This document shows, piece after piece, positions 1 to 11,426 of a DNA stretch of 64,000 nt. The notes under the pieces are model-generated. The model did no database searches and had not been told where the DNA came from. It worked only from the letters and a program-made list of their open reading frames with translations. The position numbers were made by a program, and so were the translations under genes. The stretch lies in contig OX377204.1 of the NCBI GenBank assembly GCA_947396885.1, positions 2,356,001 to 2,420,000 on the forward strand, written 5' to 3'. This DNA is from Heligmosomoides polygyrus polygyrus. Taxonomy: Eukaryota; Nematoda; Chromadorea; Rhabditida; Heligmosomidae. Every line of letters starts with the position of its first letter. The first letter of the stretch is position 1.

Positions 1-19
1 ATGGAATCCGGAACCCTCG

Positions 20-235
20 AGCGACATCGGTGACACCTCTCCTCAACCCGAACGTTCTTGGTGGGACATCGGTGACACGTCTTCTGAACCCAGACACCTG
101 TTGACCCATCTCGCTGACACCTCTTCTAAACCCGGACGCATGTTGAAGGAGGTGGGGGACATGTCTTCCCAACCCGCACCTCCTTTGCGCGACATCGGTG
201 ACATGTCGTCTGAACATGGACGCCTGTCGACAACT
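20..235. repeat. Minisatellite, about five ~42-bp units
   Basis: Five imperfect units follow one another, each built on a core like gacatcggtgacacgtcttc followed by 'tgaacccggacgc'. The units differ by several substitutions and small indels, so the array is old. Related GACGTCTTC-rich sequence recurs near 3.1-3.3 kb, 34.6-34.8 kb and 62.3-62.6 kb, so this is probably part of a dispersed element cut by the window edge. No coding potential is apparent. Confidence 0.7.
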
Positions 236-428
236 TCAACAGTTGACAACTGGTGACAACTACAACCCCCGCCCCCCTTCCCCATACTTCCTCCCAACAC
301 ACTCCTTCAGCACTTCTGTGCAAACAAACACACACACATGCATTCACACACAGACAAACGAGCGTTCTCGCTTATATATAGTAGGATAGGATAGCAGTAA
401 TCGTGAGAAGAACTAAGGTCCGTAATTA

Positions 429-1711
429 TTGGGTTTTAACGAATTAAATGGCACTGGCTCGCGCCATTTTTTGGCGCGCCTTTACGCGTTTGATCAAGAA
501 CAAACCGTAACATGTGGCATATCATTTAGAAGCGCAAACTTTGCTCTACCGGGGAATACCAAATTTTCTATGTAAAAGTGGGAAAACTTTAGAGTTTTAT
601 TGACTTTTTTGCAGATGGACAAAAGGGTAATCCGAGGCATTTACTTGTATGAATTCAAGCTGGGCACTACAGCTAAGGAGGCGGACGAGAAGATCAACGC
701 CGCATTCGGTCAAGGATGTTCCACAATTCGGACGGCGTATCGTTGGTATCAGAAGTTCCGGAATGGAGATGAGAGCTTGGAAGAACACGAAGGTCGTGGG
801 AGGCATAGTGATGTTGATGAGGACAAGCTGAGAGATGTGGTAGAGGAGGATCCACACAAAGGTACCAGGGAGATAGCGAAGGTTCCTGGCGTCAGTCACA
901 ACACAGCTGCCCGGCATCTGAAGGAAATTGGAAAGACCTAAAAGCTGGAAAGATGGGTGCCTCACGAGCTGTCTGAGGAGCAAAGAAACCGACGATATGA
1001 GATCTCGTCCGCACTGCTTCTACGGAACGGAAAGGACTCATTCCTCAATCGCATCGTAACCTGTGACGAGAAATGGATAACGTACGACAACAGGCGACGA
1101 TCGGCACAGTGGGTGGACAGCAATGAGAGCCCCAAGGCTTTTGCGAAGCCGGAATTGCACCAAAAGAAAGTAATGGTGACAGTATGGTGGTGTTCGCTGG
1201 GAATTATTCACCACAGCTTCCTCCCTCCCGGTGAATCCATCACGACAGAGAAGTACTGCATTGAAATTGAAGAAATGATGAACAAGTTGAAGGATATCTG
1301 GCCAGCCTTGGTAAACCGAAGGCGAGTTCTCCTTCTGCACGACAATGCTCGCCCCCATGTAGCACGAATGACGTTGCAGAAATTGAATGAGCTGAGCATT
1401 GAAACTCTACCACATCCTCCGTTTTCTCCCGACCTCTCCCCAACAGACTGCCATTTCTGCAAGCATCTGGGCGACTTCTTGGTAGGGAAAATATTCAAAT
1501 ACCAACAGGATGCCGAAAGTGCCTTCGAAGATTTCGTCCATTCCAGAACTTCTGATTTTTACGCTACTGGGATAAAAAAGCCTGTGTCACGTTGACAAAG
1601 ATGTGTCGAATCAGAAGGTTTTTATTTCGATTAATAAACTTGCCTACAAGCCGAGATATTAACTGTTTAAATTTACAGTGGTTCAGTGCCATTTATTTCG
1701 TTACAACCTAA
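429..1711 (+). mobile_element. Complete mariner transposon, Hsmar1/bandit-like
   Basis: A 1,283-bp element is bounded by terminal inverted repeats of about 28 bp. The left end begins TTGGGTTTTAACGAATTAAA and the right end, read inward on the minus strand, begins TTAGGTTGTAACGAAATAAA. Both continue into TGGCACTG. TA dinucleotides flank it at 427-428 and 1712-1713, the expected target duplication for this superfamily. It carries a single transposase reading frame of normal mariner length, broken by two nonsense codons. Its right end lies only 48 bp upstream of a candidate host exon, so it probably sits in an intron. Confidence 0.9.
615..1634 (+). pseudogene. Mariner transposase, two nonsense mutations
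   Basis: From the ATG at 615 the frame runs for 339 codons to a TAA at 1632-1634, the normal size of a mariner transposase. It is interrupted by TAA at 939-941, where a lysine is usual before LERWVPHEL, and by TGA at 1593-1595, where the family has tryptophan (SRWQ). The N-terminal third has the helix-turn-helix DNA-binding layout. The catalytic core shows the DD34D triad: Asp in CDEKW (about residue 151), Asp in HDNARPH (about 243) and Asp in SPTD (about 278). Two normally aromatic positions after the third Asp are now Cys (SPTDCHFC). The sequence strongly resembles the cecropia/Hsmar1/bandit group. The protein would be inactive as read, but few mutations separate it from an intact copy. Confidence 0.93.
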
Positions 1712-1759
1712 TATATCGGAGTGGACACATGGCTTTTAAAAACGTTATTCTTCTTTCAG

Positions 1760-1831
1760 GCGATAGTCCAGACCGACTTCGCGCCGATGCACTACAACTA
1801 CGACATGATGAGCGGCTTCCCACACTTATGA
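1760..1831 (+). CDS. Candidate terminal exon of an unidentified host gene
   Basis: A strong nematode-type splice acceptor (ttcttctttcag, ending at 1759) is followed by 23 codons with high GC at third positions, unlike the AT-rich surroundings. The peptide is AIVQTDFAPMHYNYDMMSGF followed by PHL and a TGA at 1829-1831. It is rich in Met, Tyr and His, like the C-terminal tail of a transcription factor, but no family can be named from so little. Upstream exons are not in the window; the mariner at 429-1711 would lie in the last intron. The evidence is only one splice signal plus base composition, so this remains a candidate. Confidence 0.42.
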   Translation, partial: AIVQTDFAPMHYNYDMMSGFPHL

Positions 1832-2856
1832 TTGTCCACCGCTGGGCCGGCATATATATAACGCTCAAGGTCAACATATACTGCCATCACGTATTTCCAC
1901 TTGTTTACTGTTTATTTTGACGTCTTTGATGTGTAAGCACCCATATCTGCCTACATCGTTCATATCCGTGGCGTTTCCCATGTCAATACTATGTTCAGGG
2001 ACTTCACTCCGCCGTTTTGCTCAGCCAGTATTTCGCATTTCTATGTGCCTCATCTTGTTCGGTTTTGCCTGCACCTGATCGGTTCGTCGATCAACATTTA
2101 GCCACTATAATATAGCTGAGAGATAGTTCAGATCTACGTTGCCTGGAGGCATTCTGAGGATGATATCCCTTCTAGGAAAAACCAGGTGCTAAGGCCTCTT
2201 ACGGTTCCAGGATGCATTTAGCACGCTCACGCGGTTTGTCACGCTGTAGACTTGGTACTGTAGGCGACGATACAGTAACCGGCGGCCTGCTCGCACCATC
2301 TAGGAAGCTTTGACGTTGTGGTCTGGAACTTTTAAGCCGCCATTCTTCTAAGGTGGTGGCTGAACGCCACCTTCTCACCACAATGCGCTTCGATTCTGTC
2401 TCGTTCTGATAGAAGTTCGTGGTCAGTTCCGTTCCATATAGTGGTGACAAGCAGTAATTTCGGAGTTTATGACTGACTGATTCTGCTCCACTTCTGTTCT
2501 CCATCTCTCTGCCATATTCCCGTCGAGGTCTGACTTATGCATTTGCTCTGGTTCATCATATCACATAGGTACGATCAAACAGTTGTTCTTCGTTGTTTAA
2601 CGATCAGAGATTGATTGTTGCTCCATGTTTGTCTGTGTTCTACATTTCTATGGCTCAACACTGCACTTCGATTCCGCCCGTCTCTGATTCGATATCTGAA
2701 AGCTCATCATTTTCATTGTTGGTGCCTGAAATGACGGAAGCCATAATGTTATTTTGTGATCTGTACAGCAAAGATATCTAGCATAAAGTGTTCTATTTAT
2801 TTCACGTTGAAACAGCAGTCATACCCGCAGTTTATTACTTAGTTTCAAATATATCA
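1832..2856. other. Spacer without recognisable gene
   Basis: Nothing recognisable was found here on either strand. Short open frames exist but none has splice signals, composition or motifs that support coding. It may hold the 3' untranslated region of the candidate exon ending at 1831. Confidence 0.5.
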
Positions 2857-3380
2857 TACTCTATAATAACACGCTAATTGATGAGTCATCCTATCGATCG
2901 GCGGCGCGGCAGAAATTAGCGGGGGAAAATAGGGGGGGGGGAATTACGACACGGAAATAGCGAAAAATACCCAGACGTCTTCTTCCTGCCCGGGAACTGC
3001 GGCCCTGGGGCAATCGAGGTCGCTGAACACGAATCTGAAGTTCGTTTGTGAAGTATCGATTACCATCAATCGATATTGATCAAGTTACGGGACACGAAAA
3101 TAGCGGAAAATACCCAGACGTCTTCAACGCGCCAGGGATTTAAAAGGCGTGCGGAACACGTCGCATGACGTGCCTTGGAGTGAAAGGAAGTGCCAAAGAC
3201 TTCGCTCAACGTGTTTGGGGATTCAGGTGGACAGCCGACGACGTCGTTCAAAGTACCTGTGGACTCAGAAGGCGTGCCAAAGACGTCGTCCGCTGAGGGG
3301 GCCAGTACCAGTAATGGGGGAGGGCCAGTAGTGATGAACCAATACCCTATCATCGCCCTATCACACTATACTGTACGTAC
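2857..3380 (+). repeat. GACGTC-rich dispersed element, copy A
   Basis: The left end (tatcatactctataataaca) and the interior recur in inverse orientation at about 34490-35284. Shared features, in order, are a ggcggcg-cagaaattag block, a poly-G tract (near 2932-2941), 'aaatacccagacgtcttc' segments, paired ATCGAT-containing palindromes near 3055-3080, and a tail with repeated 'cgtgccaaagacgtcg' units and 'gaccagtaatg' motifs. No coding capacity is visible. It is probably a non-autonomous transposon with internal repeats; its class is unresolved. Confidence 0.7.
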
Positions 3381-3419
3381 TGCGAGCCTTTTGTACTCCT
3401 AGATAGGGAAGAAAGCTGA

Positions 3420-4282
3420 CTGACGTGACTGGAGTCCGGTTTTCGTTCTTCTCGTATTTGTATGTTTGTTTGCTACTTACTGAAGGCCACTTGAGAAGTG
3501 ACCACTTTCGCCCTTTCCGGAAGCATGCCAAAAGCCCAGCCTGTCCCATGCCGGAACCCCAGCCTGACGAGTCGACCTGTGTCGCGCAAATCTCCCCCAA
3601 TTCCCAACCCCGAGCAGCTTGGGCTCAATATTCACGCAAGATGAGAAGTACGTCTTCTGTCTTAACCCTGCCAAGCAGCGAGTCTGGGTGAGGCCTGGTG
3701 ACCTGTTACCGACCTTCGTTCGGCGGGATATTCACAGCGAGAAGCACCTTCTGAGCTTTTGAGTCTGCGCTCACGGACCGGTATACTGGGAGCTGCTTTC
3801 CAAAAGCACGACGATGGACTCCAAGGCCATGGTGAGTGAAATAGAAGAGATGGACCGGCGACTCGCACTTATTCGGTCTCAGCGCTTCATGAAGGTCCTC
3901 CTCTTCGACAATGCCGGACCCCATTGGGCAAAAGTGACCACAGATAAGCTTGCTCAGCTGGACTACGTTCACATGCCTCACCCACCGTTTTCGCCGGACA
4001 TCTCTCCATGCGACTACCACTACTTTTTGAGCTTCTATTGCTTCATGGTCGGAAGGGACACAAGGACCCAAGCAGACCTCGACAACCATATCGAGCAGTG
4101 GATCAGCACCAGGCCCAAGCAGTTCTGGAAGGATGGGATCAGGAAGTTGGCTGATCGATGGCAGCAAGGTCATTGACCCTAATGGCGAATACATTCCTCA
4201 GCACCGTTGAGTTGCAACTGAGTTATAAAGAGATTAAAAAAAAAATTGTTGAATTTGTCTCATTAATTTTGCCCCATCCTAA
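3420..4282 (+). mobile_element. Degenerate mariner, family 2, copy 1 (left end lost)
   Basis: The region matches the element at 55953-57039 from about 3420 to the right end. The right terminus reads, on the minus strand, TATTAGGATGGGGC with TA at 4283-4284. The matching left terminus seen in the other copy is absent here. Sequence just left of the match belongs to the GACGTC-rich element, so the mariner is truncated or entered that element. Confidence 0.8.
3640..4176 (+). pseudogene. Mariner-family transposase catalytic domain relic
   Basis: One reading frame holds all three catalytic aspartates: DEKY at 3640, FDNAGPH near 3908 and SPCD near 4013. The last two are separated by 34 residues (DD34D). 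A TGA at 3760-3762 falls where mariners have one of the paired tryptophans after the first motif. The C-terminus ends normally (RKLADRWQQGH, stop at 4174-4176). No N-terminal DNA-binding domain is recognisable upstream of 3640. The motifs are unlike those of the mariner at 429-1711, so this is a different subfamily. A second, more decayed copy is at 55953-57039. Confidence 0.87.
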
Positions 4283-4284
4283 TA

Positions 4285-5601
4285 TATAACATGATTTAGA
4301 CATCGTCATCAACATCAACGAACCTTAGTAAAGGATATGTGTGTAATAGGTCGTCCGGAAAGCTTTTGAGTGCTTCTCTACCATAACTTTCTCAAATCTT
4401 ATCGGATCAAGTCGAGGTGAACAAAATCAGGACATTTGCCAACGGGTAAACAATCGACTTATTTCATCAGAGAAAAAATTAGGTGGTTGGGATGGTGGGG
4501 GCAATAAGGGGGATCAGTAAGCCGATGTCGTGCAACGAGCGTCTGAATTCAAGAGAAATGTCACCGACCTTGCGTAGCGAGCGTTTAGATTAGGACATGT
4601 CAACGGTATCCTGAACAAATGCTTTGAACATGAGAACGGCTGCTGAGCAACCTGAGGGACAGAAATACTAAGCATTACAAACCAGTAACGTTGCCGGAGA
4701 GAATGCTTATGAGAAACATACTGAAGTGAAGGACGGCTTCATGCCGTAAAAGTACGCAGCAGAACCTAGATGTTGGCGGATTTTCAGTTTTGCAAAGATT
4801 ATTGACCTATCACAGCACTATCGTGGCAACTCATTGCCAACGCGAAGCGGAATATACCAAAGGCCTTTCAATAGGTTAGAGATGTTGCAAGGTCGATTGA
4901 AACACGCAAGTGCGAGGCACGCCGTTGGACGTGTCGGAGCACTTCTAAAGAATCCTATTATATAAAGCAGAGAGGCATGAATCACTGACGGGAGACGTCT
5001 GTCGCTTTCTGCCGACATTCTGTCGCTTTCTGCCGACATTCCGTCGACATTTCTGCCGACAGCCGTCGCTAGACCCAGCCGTTCGTCGTATCGCCGCCGC
5101 CAACAGTAAACACCACAACATGGCAGCATGGCAGGCAGCCATGACCGCCGTTGTTTACTACCCAGGCAGCCATGACCGCCGCTGTTGACTATCACGACGC
5201 TGCTACTGCCGGGTGTTCACCAAAGAACATCCACTTGATGAGGTTTCGCAAGGCGTCATCGCGGCTATGACGAGCCGCCGCTGCCGGGTTCAGACAACAC
5301 GTGCAGCGTTGCGGAAAAGGTCTGCGACGCAGCGCTACTCAGACCCCATGATCCCATGATCTCTGATGGAACACGTCGATGTGCCCACCTTTCGCTTTTG
5401 CTTCCCTCCAAGATCGTTACTGTTGCACTTGGGCGTTATTGCTAAAATTTATCGGGGCGGCTGTTGCGTCCTTATCTCACACTTCGATCTGGCAATCAAT
5501 ATCCTAATCTGGAAGGCGCTCTTTTTGATTTGGAAATTGTTCACTTTGATGCATACTAACTTCGCGGGATGGGTTACTAAGCTATTTATACCTGCCCAGG
5601 T
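4285..5601. other. Spacer with minor short duplications only
   Basis: No gene is recognised. Near 5009-5070 the motif 'tgtcgctttctgccgacatt' is repeated with variation, and 'cagccatgaccgccg' occurs twice between 5135 and 5185. These are small local duplications. Confidence 0.5.
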
Positions 5602-5674
5602 CCTCGAATTTTATGCGGTGGACCAGGATAGCTCAGCGAAGGAAGTTCGTCGGACCTATGCATGGTTCGTCTAG
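5602..5674 (+). pseudogene. Possible J-domain (DnaJ) exon fragment
   Basis: After a plausible acceptor (cctgcccag) the frame reads VLEFYAVDQDSSAKEVRRTY before a TAG at 5672-5674. The pattern FY..-VD-D-S-A-K-E-(V/I)-R-R-(A/T)-Y is what helices I-II of a J-domain look like, with about four residues (xLLG) missing after FY. The diagnostic HPD tripeptide and helix III are not found downstream. I read it as a decayed or partial J-domain exon; chance similarity over roughly 20 residues cannot be excluded. Confidence 0.3.
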
Positions 5675-7950
5675 GCTTTCAATCAAGTCTTGCCGCTAGG
5701 TCCCAATTTTCTGCAGTGCATTGACCAATTTCCATTAGCACTGTATGCAGAGGAGGACAGGTTTTTGTCCGAAGTCACCCGTTCCGAAGATCGTCACACG
5801 TCGTCGCATAAGGCACGGCGGCTGGACGGAAACGGTCAGGCGTTCGATTAGGCCTGACGACCTGCAATAGGTTGTGAACACGACTCCAGATGAAGCAAGA
5901 GTGCTGTGGGCGTTTTCTTGAATGATACACAGGGATGTGAGTGATGCGCAGCAAGGCATCAATCTGTAGCAGGCGTGCGTTTCTACGTGTTCGACTTCGA
6001 CGCTAGGGATGATTTCTTACCCAGCGTCAGTCGCCGGCGGAGCCGGCGACGGACGCTGGGTGAGTAAGGAATCCCATCTAGGTTTGGGCTCCGTTCTCAG
6101 CGTGGCCCACCATACCCGAAGCCGGCGAAGCCGGCAAGCCTGGCGTGGCCCGCACATCCAGCGTCAGTCGCCGGCGGAGCCGGCGACGGACGCTGGGTGA
6201 GTAAGGAATCCCATCTAGGTTTGGGCTCCGTTCTCAGCGTGGCCCACCATACATGAAGCCTGGCGTGGCCCGCACATCCAGCGTCAGTCGCCGGCGGAGC
6301 CGGCGACGGACGCTGGGTGAGTAAGGAATCCCATCTAGGTTTGGGCTCCGTTCTCAGCGTGGCCCACCATACATGAAGCCGGCGAAGCCGGCAAGCCTGG
6401 CGTGGCCCGCACATCCAGCGTCAGTCGCCGGCGGAGCTGGCGACGGACGCTGGGTGAGTAAGGAATCCCATCTAGGTTTGGGCTCCGTTCTCAGCGTGGC
6501 CCACCATACCCGAAGCCGGCAAGCCTGGCGTGGCCCGCACATCCAGCGTCAGTCGCCGGCGGAGCCGGCGACGGACGCTGGGTGAGTAAGGAATCCCATC
6601 TAGGTTTGGGCTCCGTTCTCAGCGTGGCCCACCATACCCGAAGCCGGCAAGCCTGGCGTGGCCCGCACATCCAGCGTCAGTCGCCGGCGGAGCCGGCGAC
6701 GGACGCTGGGTGAGTAAGGAATCCCATCTAGGTTTGGGCTCCGTTCTCAGCGTGGCCCACCATACATGAAGCCTGGCGTGGCCCGCACATCCAGCGTCAG
6801 TCGCCGGCGGAGCCGGCGACGGACGCTGGGTGAGTAAGGAATCCCATCTAGGTTTGGGCTCCGTTCTCAGCGTGGCCCACCATACCCGAAGCCGGCGAAG
6901 CCGGCAAGCCTGGCGTGGCCCGCACATCCAGCGTCAGTCGCCGGCGGAGCCGGCGACGGACGCTGGGTGAGTAAGGAATCCCATCTAGGTTTGGGCTCCG
7001 TTCTCAGCGTGGCCCACCATACATGAAGCCGGCGAAGCCGGCAAGCCTGGCGTGGCCCGCACATCCAGCGTCAGTCGCCGGCGGAGCCGGCGACGGACGC
7101 TGGGTGAGTAAGGAATCCCATCTAGGTTTGGGCTCCGTTCTCAGCGTGGCCCACCATACCCGAAGCCGGCAAGCCTGGCGTGGCCAGGCACATCCAGCGT
7201 CAGTCGCCGGCGGAGCCGGCGACGGACGCTGGGTGAGTATGGAATCCCATCTAGGTTTGGGCTCCGTTCTCAGCGTGGCCCACCATACCCGAAGCCGGCA
7301 AGCCTGGCGTGGCCCGCACATCCAGCGTCAGTCGCCGGCGGAGCCGGCGACGGACGCTGGGTGAGTAAGGAATCCCATCTAGGTTTGGGCTCCGTTCTCA
7401 GCGTGGCCCACCATACCCGAAGCCGGCAAGCCTGGCGTGGCCCGCACATCCAGCGTCAGTCGCCGGCGGAGCCGGCGACGGACGCTGGGTGAGTAAGGAA
7501 TCCCATCTAGGTTTGGGCTCCGTTCTCAGCGTGGCCCACCATACCCGAAGCCGGCAAGCCTGGCGTGGCCCGCACATCCAGCGTCAGTCGCCGGCGGAGC
7601 CGGCGACGGACGCTGGGTGAGTAAGGAATCCCATCTAGGTTTGGGCTCCGTTCTCAGCGTGGCCCACCATACCCGAAGCCGGCAAGCCTGGCGTGGCCAG
7701 GCACATCCAGCGTCAGTCGCCGGCGGAGCCGGCGACGGACGCTGGGTGAGTATGGAATCCCATCTAGGTTTGGGCTCCGTTCTCAGCGTGGCCCACCATA
7801 CCCGAAGCCGGCAAGCCTGGCGTGGTCCGCACATCCAGCGTCAGTCGCCGGCGGAGCCGGCGACGGACGCTGGGTGAGTAAGGAATCCCATCTAGGTTTG
7901 GGCTCCGTTCTCAGCGTGGCCCACCATACCCGAAGCCGGCGAAGCCGGCA

Positions 7951-10900
7951 AGCCTGGCGTGGCCCGCACATCCAGCGTCAGTCGCCGGCGGAGCCGGCGA
8001 CGGACGCTGGGTGAGTAAGGAATCCCATCTAGGTTTGGGCTCCGTTCTCAGCGTGGCCCACCATACCCGAAGCCGGCGAAGCCGGCAAGCCTGGCGTGGC
8101 CTGCACATCCAGCGTCAGTCGCCGGCGGAGCCGGCGACGGACGCTGGGTGAGTAAGGAATCCCATCTAGGTTTGGGCTCCGTTCTCAGCGTGGCCTACCA
8201 TACCCGAAGCCGGCGAAGCCGGCAAGCCTGGCGTGGCCCGCACATCCAGCGTCAGTCGCCGGCGGAGCCGGCGACGGACGCTGGGTGAGTAAGGAATCCC
8301 ATCTAGGTTTGGGCTCCGTTCTCAGCGTGGCCCACCATACCCGAAGCCGGCGAAGCCGGCAAGCCTGGCGTGGCCAGGCACATCCAGCGTCAGTCGCCGG
8401 CGGAGCCGGCGACGGACGCTGGGTGAGTATGGAATCCCATCTAGGTTTGGGCTCCGTTCGGACGCTGGGTGAGTAAGGAATCCCATCTAGGTTTGGGCTC
8501 CGTTCTCAGCGTGGCCCACCATACCCGAAGCCGGCGAAGCCGGCAAGCCTGGCGTGGCCCGCACATCCAGCGTCAGTCGCCGGCGGAGCCGGCGACGGAC
8601 GCTGGGTGAGTAAGGAATCCCATCTAGGTTTGGGCTCCGTTCTCAGCGTGGCCCACCATACCCGAAGCCGGCGAAGCCGGCAAGCCTGGCGTGGCCTGCA
8701 CATCCAGCGTCAGTCGCCGGCGGAGCCGGCGACGGACGCTGGGTGAGTAAGGAATCCCATCTAGGTTTGGGCTCCGTTCTCAGCGTGGCCCACCATACCC
8801 GAAGCCGGCGAAGCCGGCAAGCCTGGCGTGGCCCGCACATCCAGCGTCAGTCGCCGGCGGAGCCGGCGACGGACGCTGGGTGAGTAAGGAATCCCATCTA
8901 GGTTTGGGCTCCGTTCTCAGCGTGGCCCACCATACCCGAAGCCGGCAAGCCTGGCGTGGCCCGCACATCCAGCGTCAGTCGCCGGCGGAGCCGGCGACGG
9001 ACGCTGGGTGAGTAAGGAATCCCATCTAGGTTTGGGCTCCGTTCTCAGCGTGGCCCACCATACCCGAAGCCGGCAAGCCTGGCGTGGCCCGCACATCCAG
9101 CGTCAGTCGCCGGCGGAGCCGGCGACGGACGCTGGGTGAGTAAGGAATCCCATCTAGGTTTGGGCTCCGTTCTCAGCGTGGCCCACCATACCCGAAGCCG
9201 GCGAAGCCGGCAAGCCTGGCGTGGCCCGCACATCCAGCGTCAGTCGCCGGCGGAGCCGGCGACGGACGCTGGGTGAGTAAGGAATCCCATCTAGGTTTGG
9301 GCTCCGTTCTCAGCGTGGTCCACCATACCTGAAGCCGGCAAGCCTGGCGTGGCCCGCACATCCAGCGTCAGTCGCCGGCGGAGCCGGCGACGGACGCTGG
9401 GTGAGTAAGGAATCCCATCTAGGTTTGGGCTCCGTTCTCAGCGTGGCCCACCATACCCGAAGCCGGCAAGCCTGGCGTGGCCCGCACATCCAGCGTCAGT
9501 CGCCGGCGGAGCCGGCGACGGACGCTGGGTGAGTAAGGAATCCCATCTAGGTTTGGGCTCCGTTCTCAGCGTGGCCCACCATACCCGAAGCCGGCAAGCC
9601 TGGCGTGGCCCGCACATCCAGCGTCAGTCGCCGGCGGAGCCGGCGACGGACGCTGGGTGAGTAAGGAATCCCATCTAGGTTTGGGCTCCGTTCTCAGCGT
9701 GGCCCACCATACCCGAAGCCGGCAAGCCTGGCGTGGCCAGGCACATCCAGCGTCAGTCGCCGGCGGAGCCGGCGACGGACGCTGGGTGAGTATGGAATCC
9801 CATCTAGGTTTGGGCTCCGTTCTCAGCGTGGCCCACCATACCCGAAGCCGGCAAGCCTGGCGTGGCCCGCACATCCAGCGTCAGTCGCCGGCGGAGCCGG
9901 CGACGGACGCTGGGTGAGTAAGGAATCCCATCTAGGTTTGGGCTCCGTTCTCAGCGTGGCCCACCATACCCGAAGCCGGCAAGCCTGGCGTGGCCCGCAC
10001 ATCCAGCGTCAGTCGCCGGCGGAGCCGGCGACGGACGCTGGGTGAGTAAGGAATCCCATCTAGGTTTGGGCTCCGTTCTCAGCGTGGCCCACCATACCCG
10101 AAGCCGGCAAGCCTGGCGTGGCCCGCACATCCAGCGTCAGTCGCCGGCGGAGCCGGCGACGGACGCTGGGTGAGTAAGGAATCCCATCTAGGTTTGGGCT
10201 CCGTTCTCAGCGTGGCCCACCATACCCGAAGCCGGCAAGCCTGGCGTGGCCCGCACATCCAGCGTCAGTCGCCGGCGGAGCCGGCGACGGACGCTGGGTG
10301 AGTAAGGAATCCCATCTAGGTTTGGGCTCCGTTCTCAGCGTGGCCCACCATACCCGAAGCCGGCAAGCCTGGCGTGGCCAGGCACATCCAGCGTCAGTCG
10401 CCGGCGGAGCCGGCGACGGACGCTGGGTGAGTATGGAATCCCATCTAGGTTTGGGCTCCGTTCTCAGCGTGGCCCACCATACCCGAAGCCGGCAAGCCTG
10501 GCGTGGCCCGCACATCCAGCGTCAGTCGCCGGCGGAGCCGGCGACGGACGCTGGGTGAGTAAGGAATCCCATCTAGGTTTGGGCTCCGTTCTCAGCGTGG
10601 CCCACCATACCCGAAGCCGGCGAAGCCGGCAAGCCTGGCGTGGCCCGCACATCCAGCGTCAGTCGCCGGCGGAGCCGGCGACGGACGCTGGGTGAGTAAG
10701 GAATCCCATCTAGGTTTGGGCTCCGTTCTCAGCGTGGCCCACCATACCCGAAGCCGGCGAAGCCGGCAAGCCTGGCGTGGCCTGCACATCCAGCGTCAGT
10801 CGCCGGCGGAGCCGGCGACGGACGCTGGGTGAGTAAGGAATCCCATCTAGGTTTGGGCTCCGTTCTCAGCGTGGCCCACCATACCCGAAGCCGGCGAAGC

Positions 10901-11426
10901 CGGCAAGCCTGGCGTGGCCCGCACATCCAGCGTCAGTCGCCGGCGGAGCCGGCGACGGACGCTGGGTGAGTAAGGAATCCCATCTAGGTTTGGGCTCCGT
11001 TCTCAGCGTGGCCCACCATACCCGAAGCCGGCAAGCCTGGCGTGGCCCGCACATCCAGCGTCAGTCGCCGGCGGAGCCGGCGACGGACGCTGGGTGAGTA
11101 AGGAATCCCATCTAGGTTTGGGCTCCGTTCTCAGCGTGGCCCACCATACCCGAAGCCGGCAAGCCTGGCGTGGCCCGCACATCCAGCGTCAGTCGCCGGC
11201 GGAGCCGGCGACGGACGCTGGGTGAGTAAGGAATCCCATCTAGGTTTGGGCTCCGTTCTCAGCGTGGCCCACCATACCCGAAGCCGGCGAAGCCGGCAAG
11301 CCTGGCGTGGCCCGCACATCCAGCGTCAGTCGCCGGCGGAGCCGGCGACGGACGCTGGGTGAGTAAGGAATCCCATCTAGGTTTGGGCTCCGTTCTCAGC
11401 GTGGCCCACCATACCCGAAGCCGGCA
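7951..11426 (+). repeat. Higher-order repeat block A (3,476 bp)
   Basis: This run of about 27 satellite units reappears, displaced by exactly 3,476 bp, as the following block. Private variants are shared at that offset: gtggtccaccatacctgaag at 9315 and 12791, a truncated unit junction gttcggacgctggg at 8456 and 11932, and ctaccatac at 8195 and 11671. Block ends are approximate, because units are too similar to place the breakpoint within one repeat. Confidence 0.85.

Noticed and set aside
3706..4194. 162-residue minus-strand open frame
   Set aside because: Antisense of a mariner catalytic domain that shows the DD34D motifs on the plus strand.
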